Assembly (NCBI GenBank): GCA_001584585.1
Contig: LSYV01000081.1
Location: forward strand, 267,643-298,982
Length of the DNA stretch: 31,340 nt
Direction: 5' to 3'
Source of the DNA: Gonium pectorale
Lineage: Eukaryota > Chlorophyta > Chlorophyceae > Chlamydomonadales > Volvocaceae
Positions 10,263-22,500 of this stretch are shown here, piece by piece; the first letter of the stretch is position 1; the number at the start of each line of letters is the position of its first letter. A program made the translations under genes and the position numbers. The notes under the pieces are model-generated. The model had not been told where the DNA came from. It did not search any database and saw only the letters and a program-made list of their open reading frames with translations.

Positions 10263-13200
10263 ATGACAGCGGCCGTGCTGCCGCCTGTAACTGAAGCACT
10301 TAGCCTGCTGGATGTGAGCTTTGTAAACAATGAATGGTCGGTGCGGGCGAGGCGGGTCAACGGTCGTCGCATCGAGACGCAGCGAACTGGGGCGTGCCTG
10401 TGCGCAGGCATGGCTCACCTGCAACTATACGGAGGAGCATACAGATACTGGTGGACCATATATCCGTTCAGAATGTGCAGCTCAGGTGCGCGCTAGCCCG
10501 CCATCACATGGGGAGGACAGGAAACGGGCATTCCCTGCCTAAGCTCCTCCCACGACCCCATCCACAGCCGTGTGGAGGACATACTAGCGGCTTATGGCAG
10601 CCCCAGCCAGCAAGGCGGCACGGTGTGGAGCAAGGTGTGTGCTGCGTGAACTTCACGGCCTGCCTGGCTGCCGTACATGGGCCCTGACCCGCTCTACGCC
10701 CATTTCCTCCAGCTTTACTGGCACCACCTCACTTCCACGGGATGAGCATGACCGGCAGGATAGGCAGGGTCCACCGTAGAAGGGGTTTGGACTGGAGGCG
10801 TCGAAGGGCGCCTACCCAAACCTACCCACGCGAAGACGTGCCCAGTCCCGTAGAAACGCTTACGCCCATTCGACCGCAGCTTGCCGCGAAAGCGGACCTG
10901 AGCCGCCTTGAAAAGCTGGAGGCCCAGATGGACAGCGTGCTCAACGAGTGCGCCCAGTTGCGCACGCAGCAGGTGTGGCGGGTGGCCCTGGCGTCGGCGG
11001 CTTCTGCTGCAGGGGCAAAATCTAAGCCATCGGCCTAGTGCGGGCTAGGTCCACTTCGATCCTTGGCCTTTCAGCATTCAGCTGACGCATGCTTGTGTCA
11101 GCCGCTGATGCTTGCGTATCGTTGACGGGAAGCCGGAAAGAAAACCGAATCGGACATCGACCAGTTAAGATTGTGGCGTCTTAGTTGCACCTTTGGGTTT
11201 GGTGCAGTACCGTTATCGACATGGTTTCTGTGGTGCCCCATGCTCAGAACGCCGCATCGCACGCGCGCGACGACATTATGTCCCGAATGGAGCTGGTCAA
11301 GGACCAGATGGCGGGCCTGGAAGTACGGCTGGGCCTGCCGTATGCAAACGACAGTTCCACAACCGGGTACGTTGGTATGGGCGGCACCGCCCTACCTTGC
11401 TCCTACGCCCTGAGGAGCCGCACGTGCAGGACTTCGCATTCAACCATTTGCTGAATATGTCTTCCTCCCATGCAGGCTGGACCAGTACGGCGGCCGGAGA
11501 GCGGGTACCAGCGGCGCCATGTCGTCGCCCAGCAAGCGGGGAAGCGCCTTGAACCCCAGCATCCCCACCGGCTCGGTGCTCGACCGGATCAATCGGCTGG
11601 AGCGGAGGGCGGACGCGCTGGCGGAGGGAAACGCCAAGGCGGAGGTACGACAGTCTTGGAAGTCCTGGCTCCGTTCACTGGTTGGTCAGCGTGCGCGTTG
11701 GACACCCTGCGCTTTGGCAGGGTGACCCCATTGCGGCTCGAAAGTCGTTGGTTGGATTGGACGTCATGAGGTTGTGGCTTGTGGGAAATACGGAAACCGT
11801 CGCCACGCCCCTCCTCAAGTTAGATCCATGACACCACCTTAGCTGCTTCTCCTTGCCCCTGTCACCCTAGCGCCACGCCTTGGCAATGCGGGAACCACGG
11901 TATGCAAGGTTGTGTGCCTCCCCGATGCCTTTCACTGTGCGTCCTGCCTCTTCAGGATGAGGTGGTGGCGCTGCTCGGCAAGATGCGGGAGCTGGAGCCA
12001 CGGCTCGAGGTCGGTGCCAACCCTTTTGTTTGCAACATGCCCTCGGCTTGTGCCTGCCTATTATTACTGCGTGCCACTCCCCTATAACCGGCAAAAGCTT
12101 GAAGTCTCCGCTTGTATCGGACTTGTCAGCAAGGCTTTGATGCGTGCGTGTGCAGGTGCAAATCGGCCACCTTCGGGGCGACATCAAGCAGGTACGGTAG
12201 CCGGATGCGGTGTTCAAAATCCACACTGCTGATGTATGCGGCGGCCCCACGTGACCCGCTGCAAGTTGATACGAGTTGTGGTGTCCCCTTGTAGGCCTTG
12301 GCGCTGGCTGCGGCCTCCACGCGGCTAGAGGCGGACGCAGAGAGCACGTCGCGGGTGAAAGAGGCGGAGAAGCGCCTGCTTTCGCGCATCCAGAGTAAGC
12401 CCTGTGCCATTGCTCCCGGGTCAACTAGGCGCCGCACCGGACAGCTCATGCTTGGCTTCAGTACATCTGCATGCGTGTGCCCACTGGCGTGGTGCCCACG
12501 TTATTGTATGCAGGCGTCGAGTCGAACTTAGAAAGCAAGCTGTCGGCGGTCTCGGCCCAGACCGGGGTTACCGTCAGCTCCGAGCTGGACAAGCGGGTCA
12601 ACGCGCTGTACGACCATGTCGACGTGCAGGTGGGGCATAGAGCAACTGCCGTACACATCTGGTTGCCATGTCCTGTTTGCTGATGCAAAATCGCTTTTAA
12701 CCTTAAGTGCCGCTACGTGTCCCCATCGTGTCTTCCCTCGGTTTCACCTGCAGGTGCAGCAGCTGTGCGGCGATTTGGATCGGCTCTCGCGTGAGAAGGT
12801 GGACCTGGGCGCGTTGGAGCACTACTCGCAGCGCATCAGCTCCCTGTTTGAAGGGGTGGCCCAGGGCCTGGCTGATGAGGTGTCCACCCTTGTCGGGCAG
12901 CTGCGCTCCGAGGTCGCTGCCGTCGCGCGGTCTGTGGATGAGGCCCACATGGCTAATCAGGTGTGTCGCTAGGTGGCTAGCACAATCCATCAGATGGCTT
13001 GCAGCCAGACAGGTTAACAGTCGGTGCACGTCAAGACCAAGGGTTGTCAGCAGCATCATGCGCTCTCCTTACCCCAAGCCATGGCGCCCGCTACTTCCAT
13101 GGCGATGCAGGTGTTGCACGACAACGTGAAGGGCGAGATGGAGGCCATGCGCCAGCTCTCAGTGCAGGTCAAGGAGGCGGTGTCAACGGCGCAGGTGGGC

Positions 13201-16200
13201 CGCAGTGCGCACAAACCTGCTTGCGTCTCTGATGTTTAAGGGTGCCGATTCCCATCGTGCGAAGTCACTGAATGTCACTGAATGCCCCATGTTGCCCGCA
13301 AACCCTCATCCCTGGTGCTCAGGATTCGCTTTCATCCACTCCCCGGGTGGTGGAGGAGATGCGCGGAACGGTGCACCAGCTCGTGGTCGATGCGGAGCAC
13401 CTGCAGAAGGCGGTAACAGGTGCGCCAGACGTCCCACTCGGGCTGCATAGGGGCTGGAGCCCGCTGCGCTAACTTGAAGGTACTTGTCATGGGTATTACG
13501 GCTGGTATGGTCCGGGTAGTCAGTGCACAGGAGGCGGTACGGAAACTCCGAGCTCTCGTGTTTGCACGTCTGTCTGTGCTTACCACCCGTGCAGGTCTGA
13601 ACTCGGCGATGGCCAGCACCAGCAGCGCGCTGGAGATGCAGTCCCACAAGATGGGACAGCTCGCCCACAAGCTGAATGGGCTGTCAGCGGACGTGGGTGG
13701 AGTCAAGGACATGGTGTACGGGGCGCCGGCGTCCGCGCCCTCCGCCAGCATGGGTGGAAGCGGCAGCACCTCGTCGCCCGGCAGCGTGTCGGTACGTAGC
13801 TGACCTGAACTGCCAATTGGAACAAGGGCCGGGACGCTTAAACCCTAAGTTGTATCCCGATCAGTGAAAACCTTACGTTTGTTTTCCGCTGACAACCCGC
13901 GCAGTTGCTGTCCAAACTCGCGTACCTTGACCGGGCCATGACGGAACTCACGGCGTCGCTCGGCTCCAAGGTAGGGGCCCTCTAATCACCCTTTCAGCAC
14001 GTCAGGTCCTAGCGTTGTGCGTGTAGTACTATCGCGGTTAGGTACAGGAGCTGGCTTTGCGATACTGCATTGTAATTGTGTCAAACGCAAACATTGAGTA
14101 AGCATCTGCAACCCACCGTATACTCACGGGGGTCCAAGAAGAGAGCTACCTGGTCCTTACGCCCGCTTGTGTTGTCACGTGATCAGGCGGACGACGCGCT
14201 GCTGCGGGAGCTGGAGCGGCGCATAGCCAACCTGGCCCGCCAGACGGACGTGACGGGCGAGGGACTGCGCAGCCTGTCGGCGTCGGCGTTCAAGCGGGCT
14301 GACGAACATGCGTCGGCAATCCAGCGGCTGACGCTGGTGCGCAGGGGATCGATGTGCCCAATGTGCGCCTAGCTCGGGATGCACTTACGCCAACAGCCAA
14401 CCTCCGCCCGAAGTTTTGCACCGTTCGGAACTCCTGGCTGAGGCGTCTATGGCAAGGCAGACTGAGCCGCTGTGCCATGCCATGCGTGTCGTTATGCAGG
14501 CCGTTACAGGCAACCTCGAGGAGCGCCCAACTACAACTGCTGTCAAGCACTTAATCGAGACAGCGGCCCTTGAGGTGGGGTTTGAATTTGAATGGAGTGA
14601 GACCCTGCCCGTTTCTACATAACATCCTGGCCGCTATTAGCTATTCCTCATTCAAAAATCGCCTGTCACTTGCAGCTGCGGGAGCGCTGCGACAATGCGT
14701 TAGCGCCGCTCTGGGACGCCGTGCGGATTCTGCAATCCGGGCTTCGAGACGCCGCTGGGGAGCTCAAGGCCGTCAGCGCCAACGTCGGGGGCTTGCAGCA
14801 GACCCAGGTATGTACGCCTAGTGCGAAGTTGGCTGCAGCCATATGCCGGGTCGATTGCTGGAAGACGGGTTACCGTTGACTGCCGCATTTTTCAAGACAT
14901 CCCTTCTGTTTCGTGCAGACCGACTCGCGCTCAAAAGGAGTGTCGGACCGTTCATCCATCATGGCTGCGCTGCGGAAGGTACGGTACAGAGCTGCTAGCA
15001 ATGCCCTGCAGTTACTCTTGCAAAGGGGCCCGTTGAAATGGTACCTGCTGTCCGGAAAGCAGACTGTCCGGACCAACGCACTGCAACCCCAGGCGCTTGA
15101 TGAGGAGGTTGGCTCGTTGCGCTCAGAGCTGGAGGAGCGGCTGGAGAAGCTCGACGCGGGTGTTAGCCACTCTGCGGAGCAGTTGGAGGTGCACACTCAG
15201 GTAGGTAGTGCCGCCGTACAATTGTAGCCGTGCCTTTTGGTACGTCTCATAAACTTTCCCACAACGTGGAGCGGTGTGATCGATACGGTACCACACCCGC
15301 CGCGCTTTAATGTTGATGGGCATGCAGTCAGTTCATTCCTGCTCGTAATTGCAGGTGCAGGACAGGCTGGTGCGCCTTAACACCGCTGTGGAGGAGCAGC
15401 TGGCAACACAGGTTCGTGGATGCGTGGTCACGCCTAACAACAGCTTAGTGGTCGCGGGAGCTTAGTGCACAGCAATGATTGTTACTATTGCCAAGTTCAA
15501 ATTGTCCAGGAGGGCTGATGTTAAGTTCCCTCGCGTGTCTTATTGATGCCTTTGCCAGGTGGCCGCCTGGCGCGCTGGTAACCAGCAGCTGCGCGGCGAG
15601 CTCAACAGCCGTGTGGAGGCCGTGACGAACCGAGTGGACGCCGTGGCGACAGGTCTAGCGACACGGGTGGAGGCGGTGGAGATCGTCTGCAAGAAGCACG
15701 CAGAGGACATCCAGGCAAGTCAGAAACATTCCGAAAGACCAAATTGCAGCATTCCATTTGCTGTGGATGATTGCTGCGTACGCTTGACTTGTAAGCCTAT
15801 CGTGCTCCCGTTGTAAGGCTTGAATGCACGTCCAGGCCCTGTCAGGAGTTTCCTCAGCAGCACTGAGCGAGTCCACCGTACGGGAGATTGCGGGCTCCTT
15901 GGCCCGGAACGCTGCAAAGCAGGAGGTTGCTCGGTACTCGGAGAAGGAGGACATGAAGTGGCAGGTACGACTAATGCCACTGGGCACGCTTGGGCAAAGC
16001 AACAATGCGCCGCAGGACAGACGTGCAATCAGTGACAATGTCTCTAGAAGCGTTTGATTTGCATATCCGTATCAACGCTACATCTGTCGGTGTTTGAAGG
16101 CACCACGCTAAAGATGTATCTCTGGTTGCATTGTGTTGGGCCCTTAACCAGGTCTGGCTGGAGGAGCACGGCCGGCGGCAAGAACACCTGGCCTCTCACG

Positions 16201-17589
16201 GGGACGTGATCGAGGCCCTGGAGAAGGCGTCGAGGCAGATCAAGCAAGACTTGGAAACCGCAACCACCACGCGCGTCGACGAGGTAAGTAAGCCATACAG
16301 CATGCCATGTGCCGAGGCGTATGTTGTGCCATGCGGATTGACGGGCAGTGCAAACTCTTGTGCACAGCGGGTTCTTGTTGTGTGCTGAAACGATATCGCA
16401 CAGCAAGGATCAGTGCAGTGGCATCGCTCGTCCTCCGGGCGTTAACGCGGTGCACAATGGCTGAGTGACTTCCTCCGTACCCGGCTCCCTCGCCGTACCC
16501 TTCCCCCAGCTGCGCAGAGCGTTCGCTTCCGTAAGGGGCGAGCTCGATGGGCGCATGCGTGCCGCCGTGAGCAAAGTGGAAGTCGTGGAGCTGAGGGTGC
16601 AGGTGAACGCCATCACGAGGGTGATGAAGATATCCTCAAAGCTGTGCGGCCCCCACTAGCTTGAGAGCTGTTATGCTGAACTGGGCACGAGTACTGCGCT
16701 ACTCTTGAAGTAATTGCGTTGCACTGTATACAGGACCTGGAGGCCGTGACACAGGCGTATGCAACCAAGAAGGTGCGGATCCTGGACAATCCTTTACTGT
16801 AGTCGCCCTAATATGAAAATCGTATGTCCCGCATGGCACTCTCTGTGCCTAATGGCCCTGTCCTTTCATCACCAAACTGTGCCTGGCGTACAGGAAGTAG
16901 AGGAACTCGCGACGGCATCCATGATCCAACGAGCCGACCGCGCAGCTATCGAAGCGCAAGTTCGGCACTTGGCTGAGGAGGTGGAGGTGCAGGCCTCGTC
17001 GCTCAGCGTGCTGCGCGCAGAGGCCGTGACGCGCAGGTGTGCTTGCCACGGTCCGTACCTCTGTCGTTTACCGGTGCTTGTGGCAGAGGCTCTCAGCTGT
17101 GCAGGGACTGGGAGCCATGGAGGATAAGGGGAGCATAGCAGGCTCGTACGGGCACTGGCGGCGTGGCAAGCGTGCACAATAACAACCAGCATCTCCGCAG
17201 AACCAATGGGAAGCCTAAAACCCGATGTGGAAGATTCGCTGTGTGCAGCTCACGGTCCCCCTTCCTGGCACCCACCCATTCACTGCACCCACGCAGTGAG
17301 CTTACGGCTGAGCTTGCGCGCAAGGTGGATCTGGCCACGTATCTGGCCCAAGGCAGCGCTCGAGCCGCGGCCGCCAGCGCAGGTTGGTTAACTAGGGAAT
17401 ATGCTACAAACGTGCTGCCATGACAGTCCGTTCCCTGCCAACCATGCACTGTCGTGCCCCTTCGGCGCAGGTGCCCTCCTGGGGGGCAGCCACTCGCCAC
17501 CCCGCCGGCTGAGACAAGCGACCAGCGGGAGCGGGGCGGAGGCCGCTGCTCGCGCTGCTGAGCGGCTACAGCTTGGAAACCCCATATGA
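10263..17589 (+). CDS. long coiled-coil protein of unknown function (27 exons)
   Basis: Exons: 10263-10313, 10880-10972, 11248-11366, 11476-11644, 11956-12009, 12156-12191, 12295-12394, 12514-12629, 12754-12960, 13111-13194, 13323-13419, 13595-13791, 13905-13970, 14187-14336, 14500-14574, 14676-14807, 14919-14978, 15093-15200, 15355-15411, 15559-15714, 15836-15964, 16152-16283, 16510-16602, 16734-16772, 16894-17036, 17297-17382, 17471-17589. All phases agree, giving 955 residues. Almost every exon encodes heptad-like helix rich in Ala, Leu, Glu, Arg and Gln. Two Ser/Gly/Pro-rich linkers interrupt it, in exon 4 and at the end of exon 12. K-x-D-L motifs recur (AAKADLSRLEKLE, REKVDLGALEHYS, ARKVDLATYLAQG). 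No catalytic domain or membrane segment is seen. The start at 10263 is preferred because it has A at -3 and a GTGAGC donor; an alternative ATG at 10742 would extend exon 2 leftwards. A structural, perhaps ciliary or basal-body, role is only a guess. Confidence 0.85.
15715..15835 (+). other. GC-AG intron in the coiled-coil gene
   Basis: Exon 20 ends ATCCAG and the intron begins GCAAGT, the textbook context of a functional GC donor (strong pairing to U1 apart from position 2). It ends GTCCAG before GCCCTG. Phase 0 is kept on both sides. Confidence 0.85.
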
Positions 17590-17851
17590 CCGGAGAGCGT
17601 GTTGGAGTGAAGAGCTCACGAGCGCCAGCGGGCCGCTCCCACCCATGGAAGACCCATGGGCCGCGCTCGGCCATTGCTCGGACTGATGATGGCTTGATAG
17701 TGCTTTTTATCGCTATGGTTGTGAACTGATACGCAACAGGATGAAGCTTGACAATGGAATGGAAGGATGGACGAAATCGTACGGGTTGAGTTAGCTGGCC
17801 AGCGTGCCATCACTCGCGTCTCGTCAGGCCTCCAAGTAGATCCGCACTAAA
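17590..17851. other. short spacer between the coiled-coil and FTR genes
   Basis: Only 262 bp separate the stop codon from the next start codon on the same strand. The 3' end of one transcript and the promoter of the next must therefore fit here or overlap. The stretch has a T-rich patch at about 17702-17710. No TGTAA poly(A) signal is present in the spacer. Confidence 0.6.
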
Positions 17852-18286
17852 ATGCTGGCTCACCGCTCGTCTTGCCGCGCTGCGGCGCGCCCAGCTGCCT
17901 ACGCCAGCCGTGCTCCACTCATTGTGCGGTGTTCGGGGAACGGCTCTAGCGGGTCCTTTCAGGAGGGCCAGCGTGTGAAGGTTAGCGCACCACTCAAGGT
18001 GTACCACGTTCAGAAGCACCAGTCAGGGCTGGACTTGCAAGGCATGGAGGGCGTCGTCGTCGCGGACGTCACGCAATACGAGGGCAAGGTCTTGTCGGCG
18101 AACTTCCCCATCTACGTGGAGTTCGTTATTCCTGCGGAGCCCAAGCCCATTAAGTTCAAGGCGCACCTGGTGGGTGTGTCGCCTCCTCCGCCGAGCCCCT
18201 CCTGTGACCCCCCCTGCACGCCATTTCTGAAGCCATGTGTGCCGCATGCTGCACTTCAGGCCGCTGAAGAGTTGGAAGCCCTCTGA
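17852..18286 (+). CDS. FTRV: ferredoxin-thioredoxin reductase, variable chain (2 exons)
   Basis: This is the non-catalytic subunit of the chloroplast ferredoxin-thioredoxin reductase. It clamps the Fe-S catalytic chain so that photosynthetic electrons reach thioredoxins. Exons 17852-18169 and 18260-18286 are joined in phase 0 and encode 114 residues. The first 25 or so are Ala/Arg/Ser-rich with a VRC motif, as in an algal plastid transit peptide. The mature part is a small SH3-like barrel: GQRVKVSAPLKVYHV, then LDLQGMEGVVV, then LSANFPIYVEF, then IKFKAHL and the acidic tail AAEELEAL. These blocks match plant FTRA and cyanobacterial FtrV. The second exon supplies only the last eight residues. 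Its presence places the organism among photosynthetic eukaryotes. The catalytic chain is not in this window. Confidence 0.94.
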   Translation: MLAHRSSCRAAARPAAYASRAPLIVRCSGNGSSGSFQEGQRVKVSAPLKVYHVQKHQSGLDLQGMEGVVVADVTQYEGKVLSANFPIYVEFVIPAEPKPIKFKAHLVGVSPPPPSPSCDPPCTPFLKPCVPHAALQAAEELEAL

Positions 18287-18730
18287 GCAAGGACTGGCGA
18301 GCGAGGAGTGCGGAGGGACCTCGGACCTAATAAGCAGCGACATCTACAGATTTTTGATAGCGTTTGTTGAATGCCTGCATGCATTCTCTCGCATTCATCT
18401 GTGCGGCCCGGCGGGCCGGGAGGTGGTTTGGCACGCTGGAGCTGCCTTCTATTGTTTTTGCGGCCGCCATCCTTGGCATTAGCCGAGGCTGATGAATCGA
18501 ATAAATAGTCACTTGGAGCGTGGTGATTTCGGGAGCCATTGCTGACGATTTGTCGGAACGGGGTTATCCGCTGGGCGTCTGAAGGCCGCACGCGCGGCAG
18601 CTTTGCAAGCGCTATGCTCTGCCCAAGATGGGCTCTACAGACACAGTGCTTGTTGTGAGGCACACAGGAGTGAGCAGTGTGTCGGGAGGAAGGGTTGCCA
18701 AGCGGCGACGAGGACGCTGTGGACGTCCGT

Positions 18731-18735
18731 TGTAA
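18731..18735 (+). terminator. candidate TGTAA poly(A) signal for FTRV
   Basis: TGTAA, the usual poly(A) signal of chlorophycean nuclear genes, lies 445 bp after the FTRV stop. It is the first one downstream. Another at 19031-19035 is an alternative. Confidence 0.45.
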
Positions 18736-19116
18736 CTGGAAGGATTGGCCCACTGCCCAGATTGCTGAGGAGGCTGGCGCAACATCTGCACAACCGTACG
18801 AGGGCCGAGCTCTTGTTGCCCGCAGCCAGCCTTCAGCCCGCAAACGCACAGCCCTCTCTGCTGACAGACAAAACTCACACATACGAGTACCGGTTATTGG
18901 GCCGGGATCACACCTGCGAAGCCTGGCACCCCCTTGTTGGTATTTGCGAAGCACACCCCCAGCAGCGTCGACGTGGCGCTGCCGGCACCCCAACAGAGCT
19001 CTGAATATATCTCACAGCAGCAGAGGCGGCTGTAATCCTGGGAGCGTCCCTGGTGAGTTTGCCACCCCATCACTAGGTCGGGATACGCCCGGGCTTCGCA
19101 GCGACGGCCATGGCCG

Positions 19117-19138
19117 AATATTATGCGCAAAATATTAT
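19117..19138. promoter_or_regulatory. AT-rich doublet upstream of the ARM-SAM gene
   Basis: AATATTAT occurs at 19117-19124 and 19131-19138, separated by GCGCAA. The patch stands out in GC-rich surroundings about 390 bp before the ARM-SAM start codon. A promoter element is possible but unproven. Confidence 0.3.
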
Positions 19139-19525
19139 ACGTAGTTCGATTATTCCTGCTTTTGGTTTCCGACCGGCGAAGTCGACATGCCCACACATGC
19201 GACTCTTGGTTTCCGTGCGGCTATCGTTGCCCCGCCTAAGCTGGCTGAGGTGAACACGATAGCTGCTCACCGCAACATGCCGGCAGTTCCCGTCACATGT
19301 CGCCCCGCATGGTGCGGTTGCCTGGCTGCTGGTGCCTCTTCTGCAACAGTAAAGTTGCAATTGAAAGCTTGAAAATCTGGACTCGCGATTCGGCAGTCCG
19401 CCCGCCCTTTCACCCAGCAAACGCCCCTCCCGCTTTCCGTATGTCGCGGTTATCCCCTACCGCTCGCAGCTGCCTCCCAAGTCCCCGTCAACTTCCCCTC
19501 TCGCGGGTCCTAATCCAGCTCGGCC

Positions 19526-22500
19526 ATGGCGTCTGAAGCCGACTACCTGACCCGCCTCACCGTTAGGCGCCTGGCAGAACTGAACGCCACTCGGGCAAGG
19601 GTGAGTGGTACCCTGACTCTGCTGGATGCCGCCTGGATCCGGTTACATGCGCATTACACACGGCTAGCGTCGACATTGGCCGTGGGTATCTACCGCCATG
19701 TTCCATCGTCTTGGTGACAGGATTTGTGCCAGCATGTTTGGAGAAGCAAACACCTAGAATTCCTCACGCAACAGCTCTGGCTTGTAGCACACGCGCGCTG
19801 TGTTGGATCATGGGACCCCGCTCATCCTGCATTCTTACCGCTTGGAACCCACCGCAGGTGGAGGCCCTAGAGGCGCGAGCCACGTTGGCCGAAGAGTATG
19901 AGGCCGAGCGCCGTAAGGTGAGCGCACACACGGGCGGATGCAGCCCCCGCTTTGCCCCCGCCACGGCATCTCCCTTGCTGTGCTCGCCGCCAAACGGTGC
20001 GGAAAGCCCACGCCATCCTATAGCGGTCCCGTGCTAGCCTCGCCTGCCTGACATTCCTCCCAGCGTGCGGGTTCACTCGCCTACCCATTCGAGTGGATGC
20101 TGCTGGCGGAGGGCCTGTCAATATCCAAACCCTTTCGGAACCCTCGCCCGGGCCCCCCTCAACAACCCAGCTCGAGCTCCTCCAGCGGCTGCAGGACAAG
20201 TACGCGTCCATCACGCCCACCCACACAACGGATGCGGGGTTGGCCATCACAGAGCTGCGAGAGCACCTGCAGGTGCAGGAGGGGCAGCCGCGGACGGGAG
20301 GGGGCTAGGGTGGCCAGGGCTTTGTGCCGAGGAGTCCGAGATGTACGGTACAAATGGATCCACAAAAGTGTGCGAACTTGTCAGGTTTTCAGGCGCACCC
20401 GGATCACCCACTTCCACACGAGACCGTCTCCTGGGGCGCGGCTGCTTGGCGCCTGTGCACCAACGCACGAAAGCAACGGAAGACAGCTACAATGCCCGGA
20501 CCGGCACGAGCTCTGAACTCTCCTCCACCTCGCCGGCCCTGCACCGCCCACCTCGCCCGCCCTCCCCCGCCCATCCGCGCCCTCCCAACGTGCAGGCCGT
20601 GTACGACGCGGACCTGCTGACCGACCCGCAGCTGCGCGCGCTGACCATGCTGCACGCCGTCACCTACACCACGCGCACGCTGGACCGGCTGAGCGAGCCG
20701 GGGCGCTACGCGGTGGAGGGCAACGCGGGCGTGCTGGAGCTGGGCGCCTCCACGCTGGCCATGTTCTCCACGCGGGTGGGCGCGGCCGCGGCCTTTGCGG
20801 AGGCGGGCACCACGCCGGTGCTGGTCAAGCTGCTGTCGCCGCTGTACGCGCCCGTGGTGGTGGTCAACACGGCCAACACCATTGGCAACCTGGCGGGTGA
20901 GCGGCGCGGGCGGGCGGGCACGGGGTGTTCAGGTTGGTTGCAGAGGGGGCCACCCCTCCGCTCATCGCATTCATGCTGGACAAGAGTGGTTCACACGCGC
21001 ACGCTCCCCGGTCCGAGTGGCATGTCCCTCCGAGCACCCTTCAAACCCGCAAGGGTGTCATGTCAGCAGATCGCATGTTCCAACGCTCTCTACAACTCCC
21101 CGCCCCATTGCGCCCCTTTTTCTGTATCAGAGGACCTGGACATTCGGCTGTCGCTGCGCTCGGGCGGCGGCATCGGCGCGCTGGTGCGGCTGCTGCGGCC
21201 CGACTGCGAGGCCAGCGTGCAGGCGGCGGCGGCGGGCGCGCTGTCATTGCTGGCGGCCCGTGACATTGTGGTGCAGGACAGCGTGCGGTACCTGGTAAGT
21301 CCGGACTTCGGAGCCCCGGGGGGGCGGCATAACGACGGGGGCAGGGGTGCTCACGTTAAACAAAGCACCGAGCGGTACTTCACGAGGACTTCAGGGCTCA
21401 GTAGTCTCGAGCAAGGCGTAAAGGGTTCCCTGGGATTGGGGTTTTATGGACGCGTGTCGGACCCTGCACCGGGCGAGGCCGCGGGGGAATCGTCAGAGGC
21501 ACCGGCTCCACGGGCGAGGAGTGGAAGGCCATGCGGGCTGGCACAGCTACGCAAATGTGTGCTTTACTGGGGCTGATCATCTGGACCGGACGTGGTTGCG
21601 ACGCTCCGCTGGACGCCTACAACCTTAGTGCGCAATCGTTCTCGCTGTGGTCATGGAACGGAGACCGTCTCATGCCGTACCCGGACATATGCGCCTTATG
21701 CCCTGCCGCCCTGCCGCTCCCTTTCACCTCAGCCCCGTACCCTCTCCCTGTGCCTGTCCTTGTCGTGATCGCTCAGGGCGGCGTGGACCTGCTGGTTGAC
21801 CTGCTGGTGACGGGCGACGCCTACACGTCAGAGGCGGCGCGCTACTGCCTGCTCAGCCTGCGCCGCGGCAACACCAAGAACCAGGCCGAGGTCATTGCGT
21901 CCATCCGCGCCAACAGCAACGTGGTCCGCAACGTCAGGTGCGCCGCGCCGAGGCCGGTGGTGGCTCAGTGCCAGTGGCACTATGAGCTGTCGTGGGGATT
22001 GCGCATGTTGGCACGGGCCCTTCGCTGGGTAGCCCGCTGGTTTGGTTTGCCCCATTGTAAGAGTCGATGAGCCGCGCGCGCGGCGTGGAGCCGGCATCGT
22101 AAAGTTACGGTGGTTTGTCGTATCACCGCGGGCCATTGCTGACTGCCATTGTGCCCCACGCCCGCCCCCCCCCCCTTAGATGGTCATCACTCAGCTTGTG
22201 CCCACGGACTGAATAACCCTCTCTCCCCCTCAGGCGCATCGACCCGGAGCTGCTCCGCTTCGAGGAGGGCACCCCGCGCGTCAAGTCGAGCTATGCGCCG
22301 CCCACCTCGTACACGACGCCCACCAAGGCGCTGACGCGGCCCACCACCGCCGACAGGTGTGCGGTCCTGGGGCGTAGGGTCAGGGCCGCGCCCGGGACAG
22401 CCAACCAGCCCATGGGCAAGCCGAGCCTGTTGCCACGCCCGGGCAGTGCCTGGAGGCTGCACCGGTGACCCTCTCGCCTGCCTTGTGCGCCGCGTCCCAA

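Larger units (their letters stand above)
18287..19525. other. FTRV 3' region and upstream region of the ARM-SAM gene
   Basis: No coding exon is recognised. The left part is the probable FTRV 3' untranslated region. It includes an AT-richer patch at about 18495-18510 and a GGCCC/GGGCC inverted repeat near 18408-18420. The right part should hold the ARM-SAM promoter and leader. It contains the AT-rich patch listed separately. Confidence 0.55.

Noticed and set aside
20065..21576. Continuous plus-strand open frame of 503 codons over ARM-SAM exons 3 to 5
   Set aside because: It is in frame with exons 4 and 5 only. The parts between them have intron composition and good GT-AG borders, and splicing gives regular armadillo sequence.
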